Positions 35,331 through 44,344 of a DNA stretch of 64,000 bases are shown in pieces. The stretch comes from Pseudoalteromonas luteoviolacea (lineage in GTDB: Bacteria; Pseudomonadota; Gammaproteobacteria; Enterobacterales; Alteromonadaceae): NCBI RefSeq assembly GCF_018100925.1, contig NZ_JAGJEH010000004.1, positions 475,258-539,257 of the forward strand, in the 5' to 3' direction. Each line of letters opens with the position of its first letter. The stretch's first letter is position 1. A program made the translations under genes and the position numbers. Below the pieces are notes generated by a model. The model ran no database searches. It had not been told where the DNA came from and was given only the letters and a program-made list of their open reading frames with translations.

Positions 35331-36578
35331 ATGCAAAGGTGTGTCATTATCGGTGGGGGTCATGCGGGCGCCCAAGCGTGTACCAGCTTACGAAGAGAAG
35401 GATGGACGGGTCAGATCATATTGCTAACCGATGAAGACAGCCTGCCCTATCATCGCCCACCACTATCAAAAACCTACCTGCAAAACCAAGTCAGTGCCCA
35501 GCAGTTACTGATCCGGCCGCTAAATGCGTATAGAAAGGACGACATCGAGGTAAAATTAAATACGCGTGTCGAGCGTATTGAACCAGCTATACAAAGTATT
35601 GTTTTACAAAACGGTGAGCGCCTAAGTTATGACAAGTTGTTAATTTGCACCGGTAGCCGCGCAAGGAAAGCGGACTGCATGGGAGCAAATCTAAACAATA
35701 TTTTTTATATAAAAACCCTTAAAGACATTGAAAAACTATCCGCTTCCATAGATTCGGAGAAAGGGCGACCGAATAAGCGGCGAGTTGTCATGGTCGGTGG
35801 CGGCTACATCGGATTAGAGACTGCTGCGGTGCTCAAAAAAATGGGCCATGATGTCTCTATTATCGAGCGGGAATCAAGATTATTAGCCAGAGTGACAGCC
35901 CAAAGTATTTCAACCTTTTATCACAATCTACATAAAGCCAATGGCATAAAAATATACACCGATACAAACGTCGTTGCTTTTCAGGGCAAGGACACTGTTA
36001 GTACCGTGTTATGCGAAGACAAAGTGATCCCTGCTGATATTGTGGTCGTGGGGATCGGTGCTCAAACCAACGTCGAACTGGCACAAAGTGCGGGATTATT
36101 AATTGAAAATGGCGGAATTGTCATTAATGAGCTGTGTCAAACCACAGATAACAATATTTATGCTGCGGGCGACTGCACCATAGGGATAGAACATCACAGT
36201 GGACTAGCCACTAGAATTGAGTCCGTGCCCAATGCACTAGAACAAGCAAAAACCGCTGCTGCGACAATTTGTGGCAAACATAAACCCGTCACGGCAGTGC
36301 CTTGGTTTTGGTCTGATCAATTCGATTGTAAAATTCAAATTGCCGGACTCAACCAAGGTTATGACGAAACTATTTTACGTCAGAGCAACGAGCAAGCACT
36401 GTCACTGTGGTACCTCAAACAAGGTAAAGTCATTGCCGCAGATTGCATTAATTGCGCTAAGGAGTTTATGGCCGCAAAGAAAATCATTGCACTGAAGTTA
36501 ACCATACCCAAAGAAACATTGCTTAATACCGACATTGACCTATTTCAAGCGTTGGCTCAACTCACACAGCCAAGCTAA
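35331..36578 (+). CDS. bmp10: FAD-dependent ferredoxin reductase Bmp10
   Basis: The 415-residue reductase transfers electrons from NAD(P)H to Bmp9. It has the FAD motif IIGGGHAGAQACTSLR at the N-terminus, the NADH motif VVMVGGGYIGLETAAVL at about residue 150, and the second FAD motif NNIYAAGDCT near residue 280, like putidaredoxin reductases. A strong terminator follows 40 bases later. Confidence 0.95.
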   Translation: MQRCVIIGGGHAGAQACTSLRREGWTGQIILLTDEDSLPYHRPPLSKTYLQNQVSAQQLLIRPLNAYRKDDIEVKLNTRVERIEPAIQSIVLQNGERLSYDKLLICTGSRARKADCMGANLNNIFYIKTLKDIEKLSASIDSEKGRPNKRRVVMVGGGYIGLETAAVLKKMGHDVSIIERESRLLARVTAQSISTFYHNLHKANGIKIYTDTNVVAFQGKDTVSTVLCEDKVIPADIVVVGIGAQTNVELAQSAGLLIENGGIVINELCQTTDNNIYAAGDCTIGIEHHSGLATRIESVPNALEQAKTAAATICGKHKPVTAVPWFWSDQFDCKIQIAGLNQGYDETILRQSNEQALSLWYLKQGKVIAADCINCAKEFMAAKKIIALKLTIPKETLLNTDIDLFQALAQLTQPS

Positions 36579-36885
36579 CCTACTCACATAAAACGACGCA
36601 CACCCCAAGCGTGAAAGCCAAAAGAGTCCTCAGAGGACTCTTTCTTTGCCTAAAGATCCATTTATTACTATTTAAAACCCCAGCTCAGAAGCACAACATA
36701 TTGAAATACGCTCTGAGTTTTGCCCACTACAACGAACTAATAGATAAAACCCACCATATAAATCAATGAGGGCTCACTTCACAACGAGTATCTCAACGGC
36801 ACTCTTGTGCCATCGTTGATGCTGGTTTTAATGTGAAGATTAATTGCGTGCATATCTTAGTGCGCAGTATATGCACGCGGAAGGT
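36579..36885. other. intergenic region between bmp10 and the RND pump
   Basis: This 307-base region separates convergent units. It carries the bmp8-10 terminator at 36619-36647; beyond that I see no gene or repeat. Confidence 0.6.
36619..36647 (+). terminator. rho-independent terminator of bmp8-9-10
   Basis: AAAGAGTCC pairs with GGACTCTTT, extended by T-A, with a 3-base loop; TTTCTTT follows. It lies 40 bases after the bmp10 stop. Confidence 0.88.
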
Positions 36886-39800
36886 TTAGACGTGGACTGA
36901 CTTATGGGATGTGTGTGGCTTTGCGACACCAAAATCTTCTAAGATACTGTAAAGACAAGGTAGTACCAAAAGCACCAAACATGTAGATGCCATAATGCCG
37001 AAAACAATACTGGTCGCCAGTGGTATCAATATCTGAGCCTGTAGACTACTTTCAAACAGTAATGGAGTCATCCCTGCGATAGTTGTGACAGATGTGAGTA
37101 CCACGGCGCGAAATCTATCATGGCTTGCTTGAGCGGCGGCATCATGCACACTCAAACCTTGTTTCACCCGACTTTTCACAAATTGAACCAATAATATTGA
37201 GTCGTTTACGACAATGCCCGCAAGTGAAATAAACCCCATTAGCGACGGCATAGAGAAGTTGATCCCCATAATAAAATGTCCCCAAATAACCCCTATCATT
37301 GCAAGTGGAATTGAAACCATCACAATAAGAGGTTCAACATAGCTATGGAATTGCAGTGCGAGTAGCAAGAATATGCCAATCATGCCCAAAAGCATTGCTC
37401 GACGCATTGAATTTTGAGTTATCCCTGCGTTTTTGACCTCACCCTCAATGCTATAAATCAAACTTGGATAACGTGCTTGCAAGTCAGATAAAAACTCCTT
37501 CTTCAGATCTTGAACCACAGCTGATGCGGTATTGAGTTCACTATCAACATCTGCATAAACAGAAACACTACTAAGGCTATCAATGCGGTTTATCACCGCA
37601 AAGCCGCGCGTTTGTTCAATATCAACCAATGCAGAAAGGGGAATAGCCACCCGAGAGGCCGGATGAATAATGGGAAAATTATCAAAGTCGCTGTACTCAT
37701 CCATACTGGTTTCACTCAACTTGACTGTTACTTCGTAGTCTTCAAGTCCAATATGCGTCTCCAACAATTTGGTACCTTGAAATGCAGGCCTTAGTTGATT
37801 GGCAATCGTAGCTGAATTAATCCCTAATTCCAGCGTCCCGGGTTTTAAAGTTAAAGTATATTCAGGCTTACCTGGTCGTAAATTATCAGTAATATTTTGT
37901 ACCCCTTCATATCCTTTTAGCCAAATCTTTAGATCATAGGCCGCATGAGCAAGTTCAGTGCTGTCCTCACCCATCAATCGAACGTCAATCGCACGGCCTT
38001 GCGGACCAAGTTTTGGCTCTTTGAAGGACAATGCCAGCGCTTCAGGCAAAGCTCCCAACTCCGCCCGCCACATATCAGAAAAAGCTTGGATGCTCGTATT
38101 TCTCTGTTCTGCGCTCAGTAAATCAACAGATATGTATGCCAAATGCGCCCCTTGATCCTGGTAGTCGGGATTTTCTCCGTAGGTGATGGTCATGGCCTGT
38201 ACCAATTGAGCTTCTTCGTCCTCACTCAGCTTTTTATTGGTGCGTTGTAATGCAGCTTCAATCTTTTTCATTGATTGCCGTGTCACCTCATAGGGAGTTC
38301 CATTTGGCATCAACAGCCGCCCTTGCAACACATCGCCATCAATATCGGGAAACGCCGTGAATTTTAAGGTACCCGATACCAACATACTCAACGAGAACAA
38401 AAAGCCCGCGATCACGCTTCCAATCACCAAGTACCTGTACTTAATAAGGCGATTGTTTAAGCCGAGGATAGCGTCATTCCAGCGCCTAAATTTGCACTCA
38501 AACCGACTGCGGATCGTCGCCACTTTTTTCGATAGTGCCGTGTCTTTAGCTTTAGATTGCAATGCATGGGTTAAATGGTTTGGTAAAATTAAAAACGCCT
38601 CTATCAGCGATACCGTGATCACCGAGATAAGCACGATTGGTATCACCTTTAAAATTTGTCCTAAATTTCCCTCGATAAACACTAAACCAATAAAAATACA
38701 CAAGGTTGTGACAAAAGAAGAAAGAACCCCAGGCAAAACCACCATAGTGCCTTGTAATACCGCTTCTTTTACGGCTAAACCCTGCTCTATTTTGGTGCCT
38801 ACGGACTCAGCGATCACAATGGCATCATCCATCAGAATACCGAGTGCCAGCAGTAAAGCCACCATTGAGAGCATGTTGATTGAGATACCAAAATGCAGCA
38901 TTAAAAAAAAGCTTGCTAAGAATGATACAGGGAGGCCCATCACTACCCAAAATGCATATTTGAATGAGAAAAATAGCCACATCACACCAAACACAAGCAG
39001 CAACCCTTGCCACGCATTACTAATTAGTAGCGAAATCCTATCTTTAACTAAGCTGGTATTGTCGCTTGTTAATGTCAATAAAACGCTGTCAGGTAAGTTC
39101 ACTCTGATGTCAGCCAATGCCACTTCTGTCGCCTGTAGTACTCTCAAACTATCGTCTACAGAATTCTTTTTAATCGTTAAAATGGCAGCTTGACGGCCAT
39201 TGTAATAAATTCGATTTTCATCTCTTTCAAACATGTCTTGCACTTGGCCAAGATCAGCTATGGTCACATCATTGCCTTGTGTCCCTGACGCTACAACAAT
39301 ATCACTGAGCGCTTCGGTGTCTTTTCTTTCGTCCATTAACCGGATCTGAGTATCTGCATAAGCCGTATTGAGTGTCCCAAGAGGTAATTCAACATTTTGC
39401 CCAGTTATGCGCTTTCCAAGTTCCTCCATACTCAAACCGTGTTGGCGAAGCATTTCTTGTGACGCCGTAACTCTCAATTGGTGCTTTGAGAAATCATTAA
39501 TTTCAACAATGGGTATATTTGGGTCCCGTAGTAAGTGTTGTTTGACTTTTTCCGCCAATGTCTTCAACTCTACACGAGACAGATCGTTGTGTTTTGACGC
39601 AAGCGCTATGCTTACCACCTCTTGTGTTCTACCGCGCTCTTGGATTGTCCACTGTTCAACTTGAGGTGGAAAATCATCAATGGTATCAATGGCATTCTTC
39701 ACGTCGGTGGTAAACTGTTCAAAGTTTCCCTGCTCATACATTTTAACCGTCATTTGGCCAAGGTTTTGCTTAGCTACACAGTGCCGCTCTTCCATGAAGC

Positions 39801-40017
39801 TAATACCATCGAGTGCATTTTCCAAGCTCAGACAAATCTTCTGCTCTACATTTTCTGCAGTCGCACCGGGGTAAGGAACCAAAATATCGATTTGATAAGT
39901 CTCAATTTGCGGTAAAGTTTCGCGCTTAATCTGTGGCAAGCTGAATAGACCAATGGCCAAAAACAACATCATTAATATATTTGCCGCCGTAGGGTGAGCT
40001 ATAAAAAAACGGATCAT
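36886..40017 (-). CDS. RND efflux pump inner-membrane permease
   Basis: The 1043-residue protein is an AcrB/HAE-like RND permease: an N-terminal helix (HPTAANILMMLFLAIGLFSLPQIK split), a large periplasmic loop, a helical block with LALGILMDDAIVIAESVG carrying the paired proton-relay aspartates, a second loop and a C-terminal block with LAGIVVNDSILLVQFV. It pumps hydrophobic compounds with proton influx. It overlaps the adaptor gene by four bases; no TolC-type gene is present, so a chromosomal TolC must be used. Location 300 bases from bmp10 invites a role in export of brominated products, but no direct evidence exists. Confidence 0.94.
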   Translation of the reverse strand: MIRFFIAHPTAANILMMLFLAIGLFSLPQIKRETLPQIETYQIDILVPYPGATAENVEQKICLSLENALDGISFMEERHCVAKQNLGQMTVKMYEQGNFEQFTTDVKNAIDTIDDFPPQVEQWTIQERGRTQEVVSIALASKHNDLSRVELKTLAEKVKQHLLRDPNIPIVEINDFSKHQLRVTASQEMLRQHGLSMEELGKRITGQNVELPLGTLNTAYADTQIRLMDERKDTEALSDIVVASGTQGNDVTIADLGQVQDMFERDENRIYYNGRQAAILTIKKNSVDDSLRVLQATEVALADIRVNLPDSVLLTLTSDNTSLVKDRISLLISNAWQGLLLVFGVMWLFFSFKYAFWVVMGLPVSFLASFFLMLHFGISINMLSMVALLLALGILMDDAIVIAESVGTKIEQGLAVKEAVLQGTMVVLPGVLSSFVTTLCIFIGLVFIEGNLGQILKVIPIVLISVITVSLIEAFLILPNHLTHALQSKAKDTALSKKVATIRSRFECKFRRWNDAILGLNNRLIKYRYLVIGSVIAGFLFSLSMLVSGTLKFTAFPDIDGDVLQGRLLMPNGTPYEVTRQSMKKIEAALQRTNKKLSEDEEAQLVQAMTITYGENPDYQDQGAHLAYISVDLLSAEQRNTSIQAFSDMWRAELGALPEALALSFKEPKLGPQGRAIDVRLMGEDSTELAHAAYDLKIWLKGYEGVQNITDNLRPGKPEYTLTLKPGTLELGINSATIANQLRPAFQGTKLLETHIGLEDYEVTVKLSETSMDEYSDFDNFPIIHPASRVAIPLSALVDIEQTRGFAVINRIDSLSSVSVYADVDSELNTASAVVQDLKKEFLSDLQARYPSLIYSIEGEVKNAGITQNSMRRAMLLGMIGIFLLLALQFHSYVEPLIVMVSIPLAMIGVIWGHFIMGINFSMPSLMGFISLAGIVVNDSILLVQFVKSRVKQGLSVHDAAAQASHDRFRAVVLTSVTTIAGMTPLLFESSLQAQILIPLATSIVFGIMASTCLVLLVLPCLYSILEDFGVAKPHTSHKSVHV

Positions 40018-41366
40018 TGATGACGCTCCCTGTTGGCAACATCGGTGAGTTGTTCGGAAGCAGTTAAATTCAATCGAGTGCCTTCAATTGCGGGGAACAA
40101 ATCCGTGGTGATGAGTTTCGCGCCGCTTAGTTCGGGGTTATCAATCAAAAAGCTGCCAGACTGCTTTATTGCCCCACGTAAAGACACCTTAGTTAATTTG
40201 TTTTCATCACTCGCTATAAGTGCATGACCATCTCTAATAAAATACCTTGGTACCACAACAAAATCTTGCTCACTTGCCGACAAGGTGACTTTTGCTCTCA
40301 TCCCTGCAAGTAGTGGCGGTTTTTCACCTAACTCTATTTGTTTGTAACTGTCACTAATTGACACTACGACGCCCACCGTCTGGCTCTGAGGATCAATTTC
40401 ATCACTGAGTCTTTCAATTGATGCCTCCCAATAGACACCAGGTTGCGCGAGTATTTCAACTTTTGCCTCTAGTCCCTGCTCTTTCAGGTAACTTGCCATA
40501 CCTTGCTCTGAAATAGTTTGCATACTCGGAGCCCGATTGAAAAAGCCCGAGAACTGGTTAAACGACTGATAGGTATATTGAGCGTTGATCAGTACTTTTT
40601 TGATGTCACTGGCACGAAACAAGCTCGCCCCCTTGGAGACCAGCTGCGCCCTTTCAACGTTGACTTGGTGAATACGGCCAGTAAATGGTAAATGAATTTT
40701 GGTGCGCTCTATATCAATACGCGCTTTGTTAACATCTGCCAGAGCTTTTTTTACCTGAGCTTGCAGTGCTTTAACTTCCAATGGCAGTACATTCTTTTGG
40801 TTTAAATCACGCTGCAATCCTTGCTGTTGTGCCAGCATATTTTGTTGCGCTTTATCCAGTTCTGCTTGAGATACGCTTGAATTGTCAAATAAGCGTTTTA
40901 AACGCCTATATTCATCGCTCGCAATTCTTAATTTGTGCTCGCTCAGCTTGATATCGAGTTGATTGTTTTTTATCGCCGTTCGCTTAACAGCCAGTTCAAC
41001 TTCCGCACTGGCTAAACCCGCTTCTGACTTGGCTAACTGCAATTGATAGTCACTGTCATCAATTTCTATCAACAAAGTGCCCGCTTTGAAGATTTCTCCT
41101 TTTTTTAAGGCCGGGTGCAAATAAGTTACCACCCCAGACACTTGAGCAAGGCTGTTTAGCTGAATATTTGGTGTTACCTTGCCATACCCCACAATTTCAG
41201 GTCTGATAGCCCGCATAGCAAGTACCTGATACTGGGCAAGTTGACCAATTTCTTCTATATCACTATGTTTGGTCGATGATGTTAACTTTACAACTAACAA
41301 CATCAGAACTACCCCCGCTAGTGCGGCGATAGGTAGGTTTTTTTTTGCGCTAAGATTCCACCTCAT
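40014..41366 (-). CDS. RND efflux periplasmic adaptor (HlyD family)
   Basis: The 450-residue membrane-fusion protein has one N-terminal membrane anchor (PIAALAGVVLMLLVVKL), a lipoyl half (LLIEIDDSDYQLQLA), a long coiled-coil hairpin (about residues 110-230) with LDKAQQNMLAQQQ, and beta-barrel and membrane-proximal domains. It links the RND permease to the outer-membrane channel. ATG 41366 was selected because AAGGAGAG precedes it; the longer frame overlaps tetR further. It overlaps the tetR end by 17 bases, and its stop overlaps the permease start. Confidence 0.92.
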   Translation of the reverse strand: MRWNLSAKKNLPIAALAGVVLMLLVVKLTSSTKHSDIEEIGQLAQYQVLAMRAIRPEIVGYGKVTPNIQLNSLAQVSGVVTYLHPALKKGEIFKAGTLLIEIDDSDYQLQLAKSEAGLASAEVELAVKRTAIKNNQLDIKLSEHKLRIASDEYRRLKRLFDNSSVSQAELDKAQQNMLAQQQGLQRDLNQKNVLPLEVKALQAQVKKALADVNKARIDIERTKIHLPFTGRIHQVNVERAQLVSKGASLFRASDIKKVLINAQYTYQSFNQFSGFFNRAPSMQTISEQGMASYLKEQGLEAKVEILAQPGVYWEASIERLSDEIDPQSQTVGVVVSISDSYKQIELGEKPPLLAGMRAKVTLSASEQDFVVVPRYFIRDGHALIASDENKLTKVSLRGAIKQSGSFLIDNPELSGAKLITTDLFPAIEGTRLNLTASEQLTDVANRERHQ

Positions 41367-42006
41367 TGATGTTACTCTCCTTAAGTCCATATATGAAATG
41401 CCGGTATAAATCCTTTGCCCACGCTTCACCTTGGATCTCAGTATCATCTATTTGCCAAGCTTGCTGGCGCAAGGTTTTCAAAATATAGGGAGACACTAAA
41501 AGTGTAATGAGCTGAAAAGCGGCTAACTTCGCTTTTTTGGTATCTGAAATGCCTGTTTCTTGTTGAATAAGTGGTGGTAAAAATTTAGATACTCGAGCAG
41601 GAAATGCAGCCATAAAAGCTCGAGCTAACGGAGTCGTTTTATTTAGAACTTCTTCACTTAATAAATGCACAATACCAGGGTGAGACTGTAAAATTTCACC
41701 AAAGCGGCGAATAAATAAATACACAGGCTTTTTATGCTCCCCCAAATCTTCAAACTGGGAAAACTGCTCATCTGCGATAGACTGTATTAATTCAACAAAT
41801 AAGTTCTCTTTACCACCAAAATAATATTTAATCATTGCCGAGTTGATGCTGGCTTCAGAGGCTATATCTCGAATCGTAATTTGGCTGTAAGACTTAATAT
41901 TTAGTAATTGCTTAGCAGAGAAGATTAGCTTAGCTTTTTGCTCAGCTTGCTTAATTTCGCATACAGGACGGCCCCGTGTGACTTTTTTTGTGGTCTTTGA
42001 TTCCAT
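41350..42006 (-). CDS. TetR/AcrR family repressor of the RND operon
   Basis: The 218-residue protein has an N-terminal helix-turn-helix (LLNIKSYSQITIRDIASEASINSAMIKYYFGGKENLF, split over residues 34-71) and a variable ligand domain. It heads the operon tetR-adaptor-RND. A palindrome lies on its own -10 region, and a close copy lies at the luxR promoter, so it likely represses itself, the pump and the LuxR gene until an inducer binds. The inducer is unknown; brominated products of the neighbouring cluster are a reasonable guess. Confidence 0.9.
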   Translation of the reverse strand: MESKTTKKVTRGRPVCEIKQAEQKAKLIFSAKQLLNIKSYSQITIRDIASEASINSAMIKYYFGGKENLFVELIQSIADEQFSQFEDLGEHKKPVYLFIRRFGEILQSHPGIVHLLSEEVLNKTTPLARAFMAAFPARVSKFLPPLIQQETGISDTKKAKLAAFQLITLLVSPYILKTLRQQAWQIDDTEIQGEAWAKDLYRHFIYGLKESNINEVES

Positions 42007-42018
42007 TATGTATTCTTA

Positions 42019-42044
42019 TTTTTTTAATCGCATGGTTAATTAAA
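42019..42044. promoter_or_regulatory. TetR operator candidate (site A)
   Basis: TTTTTTTAATC and GGTTAATTAAA flank the spacer GCAT. The site matches site B (43391-43416) at 9 of 11 and 10 of 11 arm positions. It overlaps the predicted tetR -10 box and ends 13 bases before the ATG. Confidence 0.7.
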
Positions 42045-42067
42045 TAGAAAGTCGCTTCTACAGTCAA
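42039..42067 (-). promoter_or_regulatory. predicted tetR promoter
   Basis: Minus-strand TTGACT (42062-42067), 17-base spacer, TTTAAT (42039-42044). Good match to sigma-70; -10 lies inside site A. Confidence 0.65.
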
Positions 42068-42086
42068 ACAAATGTTTAAACTTTGT

Positions 42087-42986
42087 TCAGGACAAGACAC
42101 TTCCAGACCACAATTCATAACTTGTAAAAGACACTTCTAAAACGATAAGCAGCAATAAGAAACTCACAAGTTGGCCAACTTTAACTTTCGAGCAGACATA
42201 TGCTCCTAGCGGTGCACCGACGACCACAATAGGAATAGCGGCCAATAAATAGCTTTCTATTTGAGGTGTAATGGCACCTAAATACCAAGCATTCATGGCG
42301 CTGCCAATCAAAGATGTAAACGCCATCACAACGACAGACGTTGCGGTCGCTTTTTTAATATCCGCATTGTAGGCAATGACTAGTAGGGCAAATAACGCAA
42401 TATCGGAGCCAGATCCAACTAACCCGCTGGCAATTCCGCCAACAAACGCCACCACCATGAATCGCAAAGTATTTGGTTCAATCCGCTGTGCGCTGTGCTG
42501 ATGGTGCGCTTTTCGCCACCAACGCAGTAACATAGTGACCGCGAAGCATAACAGTAAAAAGCTGAAAATTGACTTTACAAGTAATCGAGGTGCAATAGGT
42601 GCCACAAACATTAAGCTTAAAACAACACCAAAGGCTGACATTGGCAATGCCAGTAGAACTAAATTGGTATAGATCGGTATGCGACGACACAAAATTGTAA
42701 TTGTCGCTGCTGTCATACCAAAACTTTGAATGGCCAAAGAAAATACTTTGGCAGTACTCGGTTCAATAGCCAATACCTTGGTCATGACAGGAAAAGCTAC
42801 CGCTCCACCTCCAAGCGCAGTCCCTCCCGCAACAAAAGAACCCAGCGCCATAGTCAACGCAATTTCGAATTCTTGCAACACCTGTAGCATTGCGCTTGAA
42901 AACCCTTGCATCCAAATTAAGGTCGCATAAATCAGCAAAGTGAAGTAAAGCGGCCAGGTTGCCGGCTGTCTCAATTTTTCTATCAT
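42087..42986 (-). CDS. TauE/SafE family sulfite/sulfonate-type exporter
   Basis: The roughly 300-residue membrane protein has about eight hydrophobic segments in two repeats. It shows ALTMALGSFVAGGTALGGGAVAFPVMTKVL (split) and VAFVGGIASGLVGSGSDIALFALLV, the two glycine-rich repeats of TauE/SafE (DUF81) permeases that export small anions such as sulfite or sulfoacetate. ATG 42986 is used; a TTG seven codons earlier is possible. It lies 80 bases upstream of tetR on the same strand but without overlap, so it is probably separate. Substrate unknown. Confidence 0.88.
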   Translation of the reverse strand: MIEKLRQPATWPLYFTLLIYATLIWMQGFSSAMLQVLQEFEIALTMALGSFVAGGTALGGGAVAFPVMTKVLAIEPSTAKVFSLAIQSFGMTAATITILCRRIPIYTNLVLLALPMSAFGVVLSLMFVAPIAPRLLVKSIFSFLLLCFAVTMLLRWWRKAHHQHSAQRIEPNTLRFMVVAFVGGIASGLVGSGSDIALFALLVIAYNADIKKATATSVVVMAFTSLIGSAMNAWYLGAITPQIESYLLAAIPIVVVGAPLGAYVCSKVKVGQLVSFLLLLIVLEVSFTSYELWSGSVLS

Positions 42987-43367
42987 GGTATTTTTATGTC
43001 TCTGCAATCATGACTCGCAGTTTAACAAACGAAAAATAGCCCTGCGAATAGTCTGATTGGACCATTAGGGAAAGAGCCTAATTTGTCGTTTGTGGAAGTT
43101 TTAAACAGCATTGCGCTTGCACTGAGGATTAACTTATTTTGTACCTACTTACATTTGACATAGATCAACTTGACAAATTAAAAACTCACTCAACAATAGG
43201 TACCAAGACTATATTTACTTAAAAAACATAAAGTTAAAGAATAAAACCGCTTTGCTATTTTGTTTAAAAATAAGCCATATAAAAAAATTAATAACCGTCA
43301 CAAATACATAAAATGACACTTTTTTAAACTTTAACACTCATTTACCACACAATTCGTTCACTTTTCG

Positions 43368-43396
43368 TTGATATCAATTAGCCGTTCATGTTTAAT
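43368..43396 (+). promoter_or_regulatory. predicted luxR promoter
   Basis: TTGATA (43368-43373), 17-base spacer, TTTAAT (43391-43396). The -10 box is the left end of palindromic site B. Confidence 0.65.
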
Positions 43397-43416
43397 TAAT
43401 CACACGATTAATTAAA
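43391..43416. promoter_or_regulatory. TetR operator candidate (site B), perfect palindrome
   Basis: Arms TTTAATTAATC and GATTAATTAAA (11 bp each) flank the spacer ACAC with no mismatch. It overlaps the -10 of the luxR promoter and lies 84-109 bases before the LuxR start. Confidence 0.7.
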
Positions 43417-43499
43417 TAGGTACCGTCACCAATCGTACTTACTGAACATCAGAAAAGTCGATACGCCTATCGAAATCGTATTTGTAAAGGAGAATGCAT

Positions 43500-44168
43500 A
43501 TGTTTTTGGGCTGCACAAAAGAGCTTTCTAGCGTACTTAAAGCAATAGAGTTGCTTAAAACGTCAATTGTTGAACGCTCACTAGATGGAATAGTATTTCA
43601 AGAAGCGATGTCGTTTGCCGAATCGGATGAGCTGTATTTAGCTTTAATTGATAAATCCAGCTTAGAGGTCAAAACAGAGTTTTTACGCTCATTTCCACTG
43701 GATTTTAAAGAGGATTTACTCACTGTTGCTAAGGTAAAAAAATTCAAAAATATTAATCTATTAAAGAGCTTATGTAAGGATAGAAACCCGTTATCTGATA
43801 TCACTATTTATGATTTAGATAATCCAAATTCAAACTTTTTGACGCTGGTCGCGTTCAACAATAAGCGTTCCAATCGAACTGCGCCCGCTTCTTACTTAAT
43901 TGAGTTAGTACTACCCTATCTGCACAAAGCTCAAATTTCTCGTTATCAAAATGACAAAACCTCTCGCTCTCCCATTCAGTCGCTAACGAATCGAGAAAAA
44001 GAAGTTCTGGACTGGATTTCATCTGGCAAGACAAATGGAGAAATTGGCATGATCTTAGGAATTAGCCAGTACACAGTCAAAAACCATGTTGCGAAAATCC
44101 TAGAAAAGCTCAACGCTCCTAACCGGTCAGCTGCGATGGCCTTAACCAAAGAGCTAGGCTTTAGTTAA
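43500..44168 (+). CDS. LuxR-type regulator with unclassified N-terminal domain
   Basis: The 222-residue protein has a GerE/LuxR DNA-binding domain at about residues 160-222 (LTNREKEVLDWISSGKTNGE, ISQYTVKNHVAKILEKLN). The N-terminal 150 residues do not show the autoinducer-domain tryptophan/tyrosine pattern nor a receiver domain, so the signal is unknown; it resembles EpsA-like regulators only loosely. ATG 43500 is chosen because AAGGAG is 7 bases upstream; the ATG at 43494 would leave only two bases. It shares a putative operator with tetR, placing it in the same circuit. Confidence 0.88.
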   Translation: MFLGCTKELSSVLKAIELLKTSIVERSLDGIVFQEAMSFAESDELYLALIDKSSLEVKTEFLRSFPLDFKEDLLTVAKVKKFKNINLLKSLCKDRNPLSDITIYDLDNPNSNFLTLVAFNNKRSNRTAPASYLIELVLPYLHKAQISRYQNDKTSRSPIQSLTNREKEVLDWISSGKTNGEIGMILGISQYTVKNHVAKILEKLNAPNRSAAMALTKELGFS

Positions 44169-44205
44169 ACAAAGTTTCCTTACAAATACTCGAAACTATT
44201 AATAA

Positions 44206-44240
44206 ATTCATTTGGCCGCTACAATTGCTGCCAAATGAAT
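44206..44240 (+). terminator. stem-loop downstream of luxR
   Basis: ATTCATTTGG and CCAAATGAAT form a perfect 10-bp stem with additional partial pairing inside the 15-base loop. It lies 37 bases after the luxR stop; no T tract, so termination is probable but not clear. Confidence 0.5.
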
Positions 44241-44344
44241 ATCAACATACTAACGAGCCACACCATGACTAGGTTTTTTAGACTTTAGTTAAATGTGGAT
44301 TTATTGATTGCTCTGCTCGCTCGCCAGTTTTTTGCATGCTTGTT

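Larger units (their letters stand above)
42987..43499. other. AT-rich intergenic region upstream of luxR
   Basis: About 500 bases between divergent TauE/SafE and luxR genes. It holds the luxR promoter (43368-43396) and site B (43391-43416). The rest is AT-rich with no gene seen. Confidence 0.6.

Noticed and set aside
38357..39193. A 278-codon plus-strand frame opposite the RND permease
   Set aside because: The minus-strand frame is a clear RND permease with all motifs; the antisense frame has no family features.
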